Source: Fictibacillus arsenicus (GTDB lineage Bacteria > Bacillota > Bacilli > Bacillales > Fictibacillaceae). From it: 64,000 bases of DNA. Shown in pieces: positions 1-7,943 of the stretch (position 1 is the first letter of the stretch; each line of letters opens with the position of its first letter). The DNA lies in the NCBI RefSeq assembly GCF_001642935.1, contig NZ_CP016761.1:2356001-2420000 (forward strand), in the 5' to 3' direction. The position numbers and the translations under genes are program-made. The notes under the pieces were generated by a model, which saw only the letters and a program-made list of their open reading frames with translations, was not told the DNA's origin and searched no databases.

Positions 1-690
1 GATAAGATCGTATTCGTCAGGTGAGACATTCATCTCTTTAAAATGGGCAGCAATCGTATCTGCCGCGGCAGGAGCCATAGCTGAACCCATATCAAAAGGA
101 TCTTTAATACCCAGATCTACAACCTTTCCTACTGTAGCTGAAGTAATCTTTATATCTGATACCTCTTTACTTACTAGTGCCGCACCTGCTCCAGTCACGG
201 TAAATGTTGCTGTATCTGGTTTTTGCCCGCCATATTCAGTTGGATATCTGAACTGCCTCTCAGCAGTTGCATTATGTGAACTGACCGCCGCAATAACTCT
301 GTTTGCATAACCGCCGTCTACCAGGGCGGCTCCAAGCGCAAGAGATTCCATAGAAGTAGAACAAGCTCCAAAAACCCCTAAAAAAGGGATACCGTTTCCT
401 CTGGCTGTATAATTTGAGGATACAATCTGATTTAAAAGATCTCCTGCAAGCAAAAAGTTAATGTCTTCAGGGTTTAGTTTTGATTTCTTTAAACAGAAAT
501 CAATTGCATCTTCCATCAGCTGCCGTTCAGCCAGCTCCCAATTTTTTTGACCGCAATGTAGATTGTTATAAGTCTTATCAAAATAGCTTCCGAGCGGTCC
601 TTCACTTTCCATTGGACCAACAGCAGTACCAGCAGCATTCAAATAGATGCTGTTTGCAAATTTCCATGTTTGTCTGCCTAATAAATTCAT
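1..690 (-). CDS. spoVAD: Stage V sporulation protein AD, N-terminal 230 residues (3' end outside window)
   Basis: SpoVAD is a thiolase-fold protein of the SpoVA channel that moves Ca-dipicolinate into the forespore and out again at germination; it sits at the inner spore membrane and binds DPA. The visible part opens MNLLGRQTWKF and carries the thiolase-like nucleophile region GACSTSMESLALG near residues 108-120, followed by conserved GYANRV and TVTGAGAA segments. The full protein is usually about 338 residues, so roughly a third lies beyond position 1. The ATG is preceded by a GGAGTGAG ribosome site, and the gene lies 11 nt after spoVAC, in the same operon. Family assignment is very secure. 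Confidence 0.96.
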   Translation of the reverse strand, partial: MNLLGRQTWKFANSIYLNAAGTAVGPMESEGPLGSYFDKTYNNLHCGQKNWELAERQLMEDAIDFCLKKSKLNPEDINFLLAGDLLNQIVSSNYTARGNGIPFLGVFGACSTSMESLALGAALVDGGYANRVIAAVSSHNATAERQFRYPTEYGGQKPDTATFTVTGAGAALVSKEVSDIKITSATVGKVVDLGIKDPFDMGSAMAPAAADTIAAHFKEMNVSPDEYDLI

Positions 691-701
691 GAGCTCACTC
701 C

Positions 702-1157
702 TCACATCACATGCTGAAATATATATCTGATCATTCCAAAAATGTAAGCTGCAACCGCTCCAAAAACAATAACGGCACCGGCTAGTTTGAACAGGTTTGT
801 TGCGACACCTAGTACTAGTCCTTCGCTTTTATGTTCTAGGGCAGCACTCGTTACAGCGTTAGCAAAACCCGTTACTGGTACAACTGATCCCGCTCCACCA
901 AATTGCCCGATCTTATCATAGACACCAAGACCTGTCAGAAGGGCAGCGATCAAAATCAGGGTTGCAACAGTTGGGTTACCTGCTGTTTCTTGTGAAAAAT
1001 TAAAGAACGTCATATAAAAATTTTGTATCGCTTGGCCGATTAAACAGATTAAACCGCCTACGAAAAATGCTTTTAAGCAATTGATCACATATGGAGGTTT
1101 AGGCTGTATTGGTTTAATTTTTTCAGCATAAGCTTGTTGTTCTTCTTTTGTTGCCAT
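702..1157 (-). CDS. spoVAC: Stage V sporulation protein AC
   Basis: A 151-residue polytopic membrane protein of the SpoVA complex. SpoVAC is the mechanosensitive-like DPA channel subunit in the forespore inner membrane. The sequence shows a hydrophilic N-terminus (KPIQPKPPYVINC) followed by about four hydrophobic segments and the motif GGAGSVVPVTGFANAV, typical of the SpoVAC/SpoVAE family. Length matches the B. subtilis protein. It sits between spoVAB and spoVAD with 10-20 nt gaps, so it is co-transcribed from the sigma-G-type promoter upstream of spoVAA. Confidence 0.96.
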   Translation of the reverse strand: MATKEEQQAYAEKIKPIQPKPPYVINCLKAFFVGGLICLIGQAIQNFYMTFFNFSQETAGNPTVATLILIAALLTGLGVYDKIGQFGGAGSVVPVTGFANAVTSAALEHKSEGLVLGVATNLFKLAGAVIVFGAVAAYIFGMIRYIFQHVM

Positions 1158-1175
1158 GTTGTTTCACTCCACTTC

Positions 1176-1598
1176 TTAATGATTGATATAATAGATCCAA
1201 TGAAACAAGGACCCCGAAATTTTTCCAAACACAATGGCCATTAATATAATGATAATTTTTTCACCAAAGCCCACACGCTTCGCTAAAATCGGCAAAACAT
1301 TTAATACCTCCGTTAATGCAGCGGCAAGCATTCCGACAAAAATACCAGCCAGTAAGCCGACCGGTGCAAGAATTATCGGAGAAAATGAAAATGAAGCATT
1401 TCTCAAGTTCATCCATCCCCCTAAAACCGCACCAAGTATAATGCTTAGCTCGTAACTTCTTATAAAGCTGTAGGTTTTTGAAAGCTGCATAAGCCTTGGT
1501 ACAATCCCCAGAACCGTTATCAATGCAACGAGACCTGAACCTACAGTTATACCTCCGCCAAATCCAATAAAGGCAATAAGCAAAACTTTAATCGTCAT
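1176..1598 (-). CDS. spoVAB: Stage V sporulation protein AB
   Basis: A hydrophobic protein of about 140 residues, member of the SpoVAB family required with the other SpoVA proteins for DPA uptake into the forespore. The start is taken as the ATG at 1598 (MTIKVLLIAFIGFGGG); a longer frame to 1628 exists but would place a run of Lys/Arg before the first membrane segment and lie further inside spoVAA. With this start the gene overlaps the end of spoVAA by 11 nt, consistent with translational coupling. Four to five membrane segments are visible with conserved GSGLVALITVLGIVPRL. Confidence 0.93.
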   Translation of the reverse strand: MTIKVLLIAFIGFGGGITVGSGLVALITVLGIVPRLMQLSKTYSFIRSYELSIILGAVLGGWMNLRNASFSFSPIILAPVGLLAGIFVGMLAAALTEVLNVLPILAKRVGFGEKIIIILMAIVFGKISGSLFHWIYYINH

Positions 1599-2208
1599 TG
1601 ATTTTCTTCTCTGTTTCTTTATTTTCATGGACGATTACATACTGATCGAGGTCTTGCTGGTAATTGAACATTTCTACTTCGAGCGGACTTGGTTCTTCAT
1701 TAAGCCTTTTTCGAAACAAATGATTAAAAAATAGAATCATTCCGAGCCCCAGGCCAAATGAATAAGGAATCTGCAACAGCAGTGGCTGCTCCTTATAATG
1801 CCCAGTAATCATGTAATAAATTTTCTGATGAACAAGCTGCATGCTGACATCTTCATGAAAATTCATAATGGCAAGAGCCGAACCCGTGAAGAGCAGAAGC
1901 CACACGAGTACAAAATATACTGGAGCTAATGTTTTTTGTTTCATCTGGATTTCCAAGATGGACTGGGCGGGTCCGATCGTCTGAACATCGATCTCTTGGT
2001 TATTCTTTTGAATCGTACCTATTACCCTCATTACATCGATAACAATTAAATGTTTATCTTCGGGGGTTACTTCATGAATGATATATTTTTTAATCTCCCT
2101 TTCTTTTTCATCTGATGCGACGATTTGCGCTACATCTTCAATCGTTACTTTCTGATGCTGAAGGACTTGAACGCGTTGCCGCATACGAAGGTATATTACT
2201 TTATCCAA
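1588..2208 (-). CDS. spoVAA: Stage V sporulation protein AA (TTG start)
   Basis: First gene of the spoVA operon. The protein has a soluble N-terminal domain of about 100 residues, then two membrane segments and the family signatures NFHEDVSMQ, PYSFGLGLGM and RLNEEPSPLEVEMFNYQ. The frame stays open to an ATG at 2271, but that ATG lies inside the -35 element of a near-perfect sigma-G/F promoter, so it cannot be on the mRNA. The TTG at 2208 has an AAGAGGCG ribosome site and gives 206 residues, equal to the B. subtilis protein. I therefore choose TTG 2208. Confidence 0.93.
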   Translation of the reverse strand: MDKVIYLRMRQRVQVLQHQKVTIEDVAQIVASDEKEREIKKYIIHEVTPEDKHLIVIDVMRVIGTIQKNNQEIDVQTIGPAQSILEIQMKQKTLAPVYFVLVWLLLFTGSALAIMNFHEDVSMQLVHQKIYYMITGHYKEQPLLLQIPYSFGLGLGMILFFNHLFRKRLNEEPSPLEVEMFNYQQDLDQYVIVHENKETEKKINDD

Positions 2209-2243
2209 TTTACTTCGCCTCTTTTCTTCAGCGCATTTGTGTT

Positions 2244-2273
2244 TAGTATGCGATTTGGCATTTCTAATCATGC
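2244..2273 (-). promoter_or_regulatory. Sigma-G/sigma-F-type promoter of the spoVA operon
   Basis: Read on the minus strand there is GCATG (-35, consensus gHATR) at 2273-2269, exactly 18 nt of spacer, and CATACTA (-10, consensus CATWHTA) at 2250-2244. Transcription would start a few bases before the AAGAGG ribosome site of spoVAA. This is what is expected for the spoVA operon, which sigma-G transcribes in the forespore. Confidence 0.8.
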
Positions 2274-2302
2274 TTTACAACAGAAAACAACCAAAAACTA
2301 CC

Positions 2303-2352
2303 ACTAAAAAAATAAAAAACCAGATAAGACTTATTAAGTCTCCATCTGGTTT
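2303..2352 (-). terminator. Rho-independent terminator after sigF
   Basis: On the minus strand AACCAGAT..AGACTT pairs with AAGTCT..ATCTGGTT around a short loop and is followed by a T-rich tract. The stem overlaps the last codons of sigF and separates the spoIIA operon from spoVA. Confidence 0.8.
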
Positions 2353-3092
2353 TTCATAAATAACAATATTTTCTTTTCGAGTCTCGATACTTGAACTTGT
2401 GAGATGGCAAGCCGTTCAGCTACTTCGGATTGGGTCTGGTCTTTAAAATATCGTAAATACACGATTAGACGCTCCCGCTCATCCAGCTTGTCCATAATAT
2501 CTTTTAAAGCAATTTTATCAAACCATTTACTTTCTGCATGATCTGAGATTTGGTCTAAAAGAGTTATTGGATCACCATCATTTTCATAAACAGTCTCATG
2601 TATAGACTGAGGTGCTCTTACAGCGTCCTGTGCCATAATAACATCTTCCACCGCTACTTCTAGATATTGAGCGACTTCATTAATCGTCGGTGTCCGTCCA
2701 AGAGATTTAGATAACTCGTCTTTAGCCTTCCGAACCTTGTTGCCAGTCTCTTTCAGAGAGCGGCTTACTTTTACTGTTCCGTCGTCACGTATAAAACGCT
2801 GAATCTCGCCGATAATCATCGGAACAGCGTAGGTCGAGAATCTTACATCGTAAGACAGATCAAATTTATCCACTGATTTTAACAGACCAATACTGCCGAT
2901 TTGGAAAAGGTCATCTGCTTCATAACCTCTGTTTAAAAAGCGCTGAACCACAGACCAGACAAGCCGCATATTTTTTTCAACAATCGTATCGCGGGCGTGC
3001 TGGTCTCCTTCCTGACTTTGTTTAATTAATAATTTTATCTCTTCATCCTTAAGAAACGGTTCGCTTTTGCTGCCTTTCACCTCGACATCCAT
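2334..3092 (-). CDS. sigF: Forespore RNA polymerase sigma factor SigF (SpoIIAC)
   Basis: Sigma-70 family factor that directs the first forespore-specific transcription. Region 2 is visible as RLVWSVVQRFLNRGYEADDL and the FSTYAVPMI segment; regions 3 and 4 follow, the latter with the recognition helix in SQVQVSRLEKK. The start is the ATG at 3092 (MDVEVKGSK, 252 residues): GGGAG sits 7 nt upstream, while the alternative ATG at 3098 is only 1 nt from it. The protein opens with MDVEV as in B. subtilis. It is held by SpoIIAB, encoded immediately upstream. Confidence 0.97.
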   Translation of the reverse strand: MDVEVKGSKSEPFLKDEEIKLLIKQSQEGDQHARDTIVEKNMRLVWSVVQRFLNRGYEADDLFQIGSIGLLKSVDKFDLSYDVRFSTYAVPMIIGEIQRFIRDDGTVKVSRSLKETGNKVRKAKDELSKSLGRTPTINEVAQYLEVAVEDVIMAQDAVRAPQSIHETVYENDGDPITLLDQISDHAESKWFDKIALKDIMDKLDERERLIVYLRYFKDQTQSEVAERLAISQVQVSRLEKKILLFMKNQMET

Positions 3093-3104
3093 AGGCATAC
3101 TCCC

Positions 3105-3545
3105 TTAATTACACATAGCTTTATTTTTGGTTAAGTATTTTGTCAAGTGAATCGTAGTTCCGTACGACGGTTCTGAGATGACTTCAACTTCGTCCATAAA
3201 ATTCTCCATGATCGTAAAGCCCATTCCTGAGCGTTCCAGCTCTGGCTTAGAAGTATATAGAGGCTGTCTCGCCTGATCTAGATCAGGTATCCCCAAACCT
3301 TCGTCACGTATCGTAAGGTGGATAGTGTCCTCTTCTATTGCTGCCTCAATGTAAACCATGCCGGTTGCTTTATTTTCATAACCATGGATAATTGCATTTG
3401 TAACGGCTTCAGAAACAACTGTTTTGATTTCAGTTAATTCGTCCACAGTAGGATCGACTTGGGCAATAAATGCTGCAACAGTCACACGGGCAAAGGATTC
3501 GTTTTGACTTAAAGCTGAAAACTGAATCTTCATTTCATTTCTCAT
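3105..3545 (-). CDS. spoIIAB: Anti-sigma-F factor / serine kinase SpoIIAB
   Basis: GHKL-family protein that binds sigma-F and phosphorylates SpoIIAA. Visible ATP-site motifs are the N-box (E46, N50 in [11 protein letters not shown]), DEGLGI (D81) and GMGF near residue 107. The start at 3545 ([12 protein letters not shown]) gives 146 residues, the standard length; the frame extends further upstream to 3626 but that part overlaps spoIIAA. Only one base separates the spoIIAA stop from this ATG, indicating tight coupling that keeps the partners in balance. Confidence 0.97.
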   Translation of the reverse strand: MRNEMKIQFSALSQNESFARVTVAAFIAQVDPTVDELTEIKTVVSEAVTNAIIHGYENKATGMVYIEAAIEEDTIHLTIRDEGLGIPDLDQARQPLYTSKPELERSGMGFTIMENFMDEVEVISEPSYGTTIHLTKYLTKNKAMCN

Positions 3546-3546
3546 A

Positions 3547-3897
3547 TTAAGCCACCCCCAATGCCTGCAGTGCAAGCTCTTCATCTTCCTCAAGCCTGAT
3601 AATTTTAAATAAGCCTGACATTTCAAAAAGTCTTTTTACAGCAGGTGAAATAGCGCATACCACCATTTCTCCATCCTGATTCTTAATTTGTTTATAACGG
3701 CCTAAAATGACACCAAGACCAGAGCTATCCATAAAACTTAAACCTTCTAAATTAAGAATGATGTGGTTTACGGTATGCTTTTTCAAGTAATCTTCCACTT
3801 GTGATCTGAGCAAGTCTGCTGTATGGTGATCAAGTTCTCCGTCTAAGCGGATACACAAAACAGTGTGTTTAAGTTCCAGATTGACAGCTAATCCCAC
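3547..3897 (-). CDS. spoIIAA: Anti-anti-sigma factor SpoIIAA (GTG start)
   Basis: STAS-domain protein of 116 residues that, when unphosphorylated, binds SpoIIAB and frees sigma-F. The phosphorylation site is visible as [10 protein letters not shown], with Ser58 the target in the family. The GTG start is preceded by AAGGAGAGG. It is the first gene of the spoIIAA-spoIIAB-sigF operon, and the phosphatase SpoIIE that acts on it is not in this window. Confidence 0.97.
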   Translation of the reverse strand: MGLAVNLELKHTVLCIRLDGELDHHTADLLRSQVEDYLKKHTVNHIILNLEGLSFMDSSGLGVILGRYKQIKNQDGEMVVCAISPAVKRLFEMSGLFKIIRLEEDEELALQALGVA

Positions 3898-3928
3898 GCT
3901 ATCCTCTCCTTCTTTTTTGGATAACGTG

Positions 3929-3955
3929 ATTTTCTATAAAAATAGACGAATTCCT
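3929..3955 (-). promoter_or_regulatory. Candidate sigma-H promoter of the spoIIA operon
   Basis: On the minus strand AGGAATT (-35 of sigma-H type) at 3955-3949 is followed after 14 nt by GAAAAT at 3934-3929, close to the sigma-H -10 core GAAT. The B. subtilis spoIIA operon is transcribed by sigma-H with Spo0A. The -35 match is good and the -10 is one base off. Confidence 0.5.
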
Positions 3956-4011
3956 TCACTGATGACAAAACTAGTGGGAATTCGCCTATAAATGTCAAGA
4001 ATAACAATGAT

Positions 4012-5178
4012 TTATAAAGATTTTGACATTTGCCCTGCTGTACGTTTAAATAATTTCCACCAGGAAGCTTTCTTTATCGTTTCTGAAGCTAATACCGGGC
4101 TTTCTGTAATGAGGTCTTTGCCGTTCCATATCTTCAAAGAACCTATCTGCTGCCCTTTTTTAACTGGCATTTTTAAATCTTTATCAACCGTGACCTCTGT
4201 TTTAATCTTTTTAACAGCTTCTCCTTTTTTCAATAAGAGAGAGATATTCTCAGAAGTTACGACTGGAAGTTTTGGTTTGTCCGCTTTCTGTACTTTTACT
4301 TCTTTTACGATTTCATGACGATCAAATAATTTTTTTGTTGAGAATTGAGTAAATGCATAATCGAGCATAGAAGTTACCTGGGCGTTTCGTTCTTTCGGCG
4401 TTGGTGCTCCCATTACAACAGCTATTACTCTCATTCCATTTTTATTCGCTGTAGCTGTCAAACAATATTTCGCTTCATTTGTAAATCCTGTTTTTAATCC
4501 ATCCACACCAGGATAAAACTTAACAAGACGGTTTGTGTTTACAAGCCAGAACTTCTTGTCTGTATCTTCACGCAAATAATCTTCATATAGTCCAGTAAAT
4601 TTAGTTACTTCTTCATGTTTAAGAAGCTCTTTCCCCATGATCGCCATATCATGTGCAGATGTATAATGACCGGCTGCCGGAAGACCTGTAGCATTCTTAA
4701 AGAAGGTATCTTTCAAACCTAATTTCTTAGCTTTATCGTTCATCAAACCTACGAATGAATCTGCAGATCCTGCAATATGTTCTGCCATTGCAACGGATGC
4801 ATCGTTTGCACTTCCAATCGCGATGCCTTTAACCATATCTTCTACTCGCATTTCTTCTCCAGGTTCCAGGAATATTTGCGATCCGCCCATGCTTGCTGCA
4901 TAATCACTTACACGAATTTTATCGTTCCAGCTGATCTTCCCTTTGTCAATCGCTTCCATTACTAAAATTAACGTCATAATTTTAGTCATACTTGCTGGCG
5001 GAAGCTTTTCGTGGCTGTTCTTTTCATATAATATACTTCCACTGTCTTGTTCCATTAATATAGCAGAATGACTTTTTTCAGCTAGTTGTACTTTTTCTTT
5101 TTCCGCAGCTTCCGCTTTCGGAACGGAAAATGACGCTAACAGACACAAACTCAATAAACCTGAAATCAAGGCTTTCAT
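4012..5178 (-). CDS. dacF: D-alanyl-D-alanine carboxypeptidase DacF (penicillin-binding protein)
   Basis: Serine DD-carboxypeptidase that trims pentapeptides in forespore peptidoglycan. The ATG at 5178 follows GGAGGG and gives 388 residues, the usual DacF length. A signal peptide covers residues 1-24 (ending PKAEA). Catalytic motifs are SxxK as SMTK at 63-66, SAN at 123-125 and KTG in DGLKTGFT. The C-terminal peptidase S11 tail with a membrane-anchoring amphipathic end (ASWWKLFKR) is present. It lies directly upstream of spoIIAA in the same direction, as in B. subtilis, where read-through joins the two units. Confidence 0.95.
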   Translation of the reverse strand: MKALISGLLSLCLLASFSVPKAEAAEKEKVQLAEKSHSAILMEQDSGSILYEKNSHEKLPPASMTKIMTLILVMEAIDKGKISWNDKIRVSDYAASMGGSQIFLEPGEEMRVEDMVKGIAIGSANDASVAMAEHIAGSADSFVGLMNDKAKKLGLKDTFFKNATGLPAAGHYTSAHDMAIMGKELLKHEEVTKFTGLYEDYLREDTDKKFWLVNTNRLVKFYPGVDGLKTGFTNEAKYCLTATANKNGMRVIAVVMGAPTPKERNAQVTSMLDYAFTQFSTKKLFDRHEIVKEVKVQKADKPKLPVVTSENISLLLKKGEAVKKIKTEVTVDKDLKMPVKKGQQIGSLKIWNGKDLITESPVLASETIKKASWWKLFKRTAGQMSKSL

Positions 5179-5202
5179 ACTTTTCCCTCCATTCATATAG
5201 CT

Positions 5203-5232
5203 TTATTTTTTCCATAATTTTTCACTTTATAC
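5203..5232 (-). promoter_or_regulatory. Candidate sigma-F promoter of dacF
   Basis: On the minus strand GTATA at 5232-5228 fits the sigma-F -35 (GYWTA) and GGAAAAAATA ending near 5203 fits the -10 (GGNRANAHTW). The spacer is 14 nt, slightly shorter than usual, so the call is tentative. Position, about 20 nt before the ribosome site, is right. Confidence 0.4.
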
Positions 5233-5340
5233 CGTATTTGCCATGTGTGATAGATAAGAAAAGTTTTGTTTTTGAAAGTATAACTATCGCGGAGTAACCG
5301 TAATCGTTACATAGCGTATCAATCTTGTCGAAAGTTCTAT

Positions 5341-5430
5341 ATATTAAAATTAACGTGCGATTTTTAGATTTAACGTGCGATTAATCAAAATAACGTGGGA
5401 TTTTTGTATTTAATGTGCGATTCTTCCGGA
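5341..5430. repeat. Tandem array 1: four copies of a 20-bp unit (TAACGTGCGA core)
   Basis: The core TAACGTGCGA occurs at 5351 and 5371, TAACGTGGGA at 5391 and TAATGTGCGA at 5411, an exact 20-bp spacing, with AT-rich sequence between. The unit read on the minus strand (TCGCACGTTAATTTTAATAT) matches 18 of 20 bases of a unit in array 2 near 37.8 kb. It lies about 170 bp upstream of dacF in the 5179-5732 gap. Function unknown. Confidence 0.85.
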
Positions 5431-5535
5431 TAGCGGTAATGAGGATGTTTAAAGTGTTCGTGGTGAGGACAAAACTCTTTAATATGTACTCCTCAAGAAC
5501 ACACTTAAGATTTGTATAAAGTATTTAATATTCAT

Positions 5536-5676
5536 AAAAAAGCTATTTCTTAAAGAATGTTGCTTTTGATTCGTTTTTGCGAAGGACCTTCATTGACAAG
5601 TTGATTGGAGTGCAAGGTGCGAGACTCCCGCGGAAAGCGAGCATCCTGGAGCGGAAATCAACCACTTCCAAAGAAA
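5536..5676 (+). repeat. MITE-like repeat element, copy 1 (short form)
   Basis: Contains the two conserved blocks of the family: AGTTGATTGGAGTGCAAGG...GAGACTCC and CGGAAAGCGAGCATCCTGGA followed by GCGGAAATCAACC. The middle module seen in other copies is missing. The left arm AAAGAATGTTGCTTTT is also shared. It fills the gap between dacF and pdp together with array 1; I see no gene here. Confidence 0.8.
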
Positions 5677-5730
5677 AAAAGAGGCATGAACTCAAAGGTT
5701 TAATCCTATTGAGCCAGCCTCTTTTTCTAT
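5677..5730 (-). terminator. Terminator downstream of pdp
   Basis: AAAGAGGC...TGAACTCA pairs with TGAGCCAGCCTCTTT, with T or A tracts on either side, so it can act in both directions. It ends three bases from the pdp stop codon. Confidence 0.75.
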
Positions 5731-5732
5731 AA

Positions 5733-7037
5733 TTATTGTTTAATTTCTTTATAAATTAAAGGTGGTGCATCAACAGCGTTTTTCGAAATTGTATAAGCGC
5801 TGCGGATTCTATTTTTAACATCTTCAACATTTTCAGTGTTGCTGTAGATGGTTACAAGAGAATCTCCTTTAGAAACTTGATCTCCAACTTTTTTGTTGAG
5901 CATCAATCCAACTGCCAAGTCGATTTCTGATTCCTTTGTTGCTCTTCCAGCACCTAAGATCATCGCTGCAGTTCCAATTTCATCCGCAATTATCTCAGAC
6001 ACATATCCGTCCTCATCTGCTGTTAACTCAAATGTATGTGCAGCTTGTGGGAGGTTTTCAGGATGATCAACGACTGAATCGTCGCCTCCTTGAGCTTTCA
6101 AGAATACTTTTAATGTTTCAAGTGCTTTTCCAGACGAAATCGCATCTTTTAACATTTCTCTTGCCTCTTCAAGTGAGCTTGCTTTTTTAGCCAAGTAAAC
6201 CATATGAGAACCTAATGTTAAGCAAAGCTCTTCAAGATCTTTTGGACCCTTCCCGTTAAGCGTATCAATTGCTTCCTTGATTTCAAGCGCATTACCGATT
6301 GCAAGTCCGAGAGGCTGGCTCATGTCTGAAATAACAGCCATTGTGTTTCTGCCTACAGCATTTCCGATCTTAACCATTGCATTCGCAAGCTCTTCCGCTT
6401 CTTCAGGTGTTTTCATGAACGCACCCGCACCTGTTTTAACATCAAGTACAATGGCATCTGCACCAGCTGCGATCTTCTTACTCATGATCGAACTCGCAAT
6501 CAGCGGGATTGAATTTACAGTTGCAGTTACATCCCGCAGACCGTACAGCTTTTTATCAGCTGGTGTAAGATTTCCGCTCTGACCGATAACAGCCAGTTTG
6601 TTTTTATTAACTAATTCAATAAATTGTTCATTGTCGATCTCTACGTGAAACCCTGGAACAGCTTCCAGCTTATCGATCGTACCTCCAGTATGACCTAACC
6701 CGCGTCCTGACATCTTCGCAACCGGTACACCGAGAGCTGCGACTAATGGAGCAAGTACAAGTGTTGTAGTATCACCAACACCGCCAGTTGAGTGCTTATC
6801 TACTTTAATGCCTTCAATTGCAGAAAGGTCAATCTGGTCCCCAGACTCCACCATAGCCATTGTGAAGTTAGCACGTTCTTCAGTTGTCATATCCTTAAAA
6901 TATACAGCCATCGCGAAAGCTGACATTTGATAATCAGGAATTTCGCCCTTCGTATAATTTTGAATAATATGATCGATCTCAGCTTTCGTCAGTTCTTTTC
7001 CATCACGTTTTTTTTGTATTAAATCAACCATTCTCAT
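5733..7037 (-). CDS. pdp: Pyrimidine-nucleoside phosphorylase
   Basis: Homodimeric enzyme that phosphorolyses uridine, thymidine and deoxyuridine to the base and (deoxy)ribose-1-phosphate. The 434-residue length and the opening [16 protein letters not shown] are those of the Bacillus Pdp family. The thymidine-phosphorylase signature [10 protein letters not shown] is present, with phosphate-binding [13 protein letters not shown] and [12 protein letters not shown] nearby. Third gene of a deoB-pupG-pdp nucleoside salvage operon, which channels the sugar phosphate to DeoB. Confidence 0.96.
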   Translation of the reverse strand: MRMVDLIQKKRDGKELTKAEIDHIIQNYTKGEIPDYQMSAFAMAVYFKDMTTEERANFTMAMVESGDQIDLSAIEGIKVDKHSTGGVGDTTTLVLAPLVAALGVPVAKMSGRGLGHTGGTIDKLEAVPGFHVEIDNEQFIELVNKNKLAVIGQSGNLTPADKKLYGLRDVTATVNSIPLIASSIMSKKIAAGADAIVLDVKTGAGAFMKTPEEAEELANAMVKIGNAVGRNTMAVISDMSQPLGLAIGNALEIKEAIDTLNGKGPKDLEELCLTLGSHMVYLAKKASSLEEAREMLKDAISSGKALETLKVFLKAQGGDDSVVDHPENLPQAAHTFELTADEDGYVSEIIADEIGTAAMILGAGRATKESEIDLAVGLMLNKKVGDQVSKGDSLVTIYSNTENVEDVKNRIRSAYTISKNAVDAPPLIYKEIKQ

Positions 7038-7118
7038 GTAAAAAACACCACTTTCTTATTACGATACATCTGATACGAATTTTTTTACCAGCTGTATAAT
7101 TTAGTTTTGCTTGATTAC

Positions 7119-7931
7119 TTAAATTTCTTTTACAATGCCTTTCACTAAAGAAAGGAAATTAGCTTTTACCATCTCTGTTGTTTCCATTACTTCATCGTGA
7201 GTAAGCGGCTGATCTAAGATTCCAGCTGCCATATTTGAGATACAAGAGATTCCGATTACCTTCATTCCCGCATGGCGAGCGATGATCACTTCAGGAACTG
7301 TAGACATTCCAACAGCATCTGCACCTAGAACACGCAGCATTCTAACTTCTGCCGGTGTTTCATATGAAGGACCGGTATTACCTGCGTAAACTCCTTCTTT
7401 CAGTTTGATGCCAAGTTCATTTGATACTTTTCTAGCTACTTCCTGCAATGAATTCGTATATGCTTCACTCATATCAGGAAAACGAACACCAAACGAATTA
7501 TCGTTTGCTCCTATTAAAGGGTTATCTCCCATATTGTTGATATGATCAGTAATAAGCATAAGATCACCAGCTTCGAAGTCTTTGTTTACCCCGCCTGCTG
7601 CATTCGTGACTACGATTGTTTCTACACCAATCAGCTTCATTACACGAACGGGAAACGTTACTTTTTCCATAGAATAGCCTTCATAATAATGAAACCGTCC
7701 CTGCATGGCTACTACTTGTTTTCCTGCAAGCTCACCAATCACAAGCTGGCCTGCATGTCCTTCAACTGTTGAAACAGGGAACTCAGGAATTTCTGAGTAA
7801 GGAATTACAACAGGATTTTTGATTTCTTCGGCTAAAATTCCTAATCCCGATCCTAGAATAAGTCCGATTTTAGGTGAAGAATCTAATTTTGATTGAATAA
7901 ATTCCGCTGATGTTTGTAATTTAGTTGACAT
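7119..7931 (-). CDS. pupG: Purine-nucleoside phosphorylase (guanosine/inosine type)
   Basis: Cleaves guanosine and inosine with phosphate to base and ribose-1-phosphate. The 270-residue protein is the trimeric class: GSGLG and the histidine in GRFHYYEGYSMEKVTFPVR for phosphate binding, TNAAGG, and the base-recognition segment GMSTVPEVIIARHAGM with SNMAAG. AAGGGGG precedes the ATG. It lies 12 nt downstream of deoB. A methylthioadenosine phosphorylase role is unlikely given the close match to Bacillus PupG. Confidence 0.95.
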   Translation of the reverse strand: MSTKLQTSAEFIQSKLDSSPKIGLILGSGLGILAEEIKNPVVIPYSEIPEFPVSTVEGHAGQLVIGELAGKQVVAMQGRFHYYEGYSMEKVTFPVRVMKLIGVETIVVTNAAGGVNKDFEAGDLMLITDHINNMGDNPLIGANDNSFGVRFPDMSEAYTNSLQEVARKVSNELGIKLKEGVYAGNTGPSYETPAEVRMLRVLGADAVGMSTVPEVIIARHAGMKVIGISCISNMAAGILDQPLTHDEVMETTEMVKANFLSLVKGIVKEI

Positions 7932-7943
7932 GTCTTTTCCCCC

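Noticed and set aside
3098-3098. Start of sigF at the upstream ATG
   Set aside because: It is one base from the ribosome site, whereas ATG 3092 has ideal spacing and gives the conserved MDVEV N-terminus.
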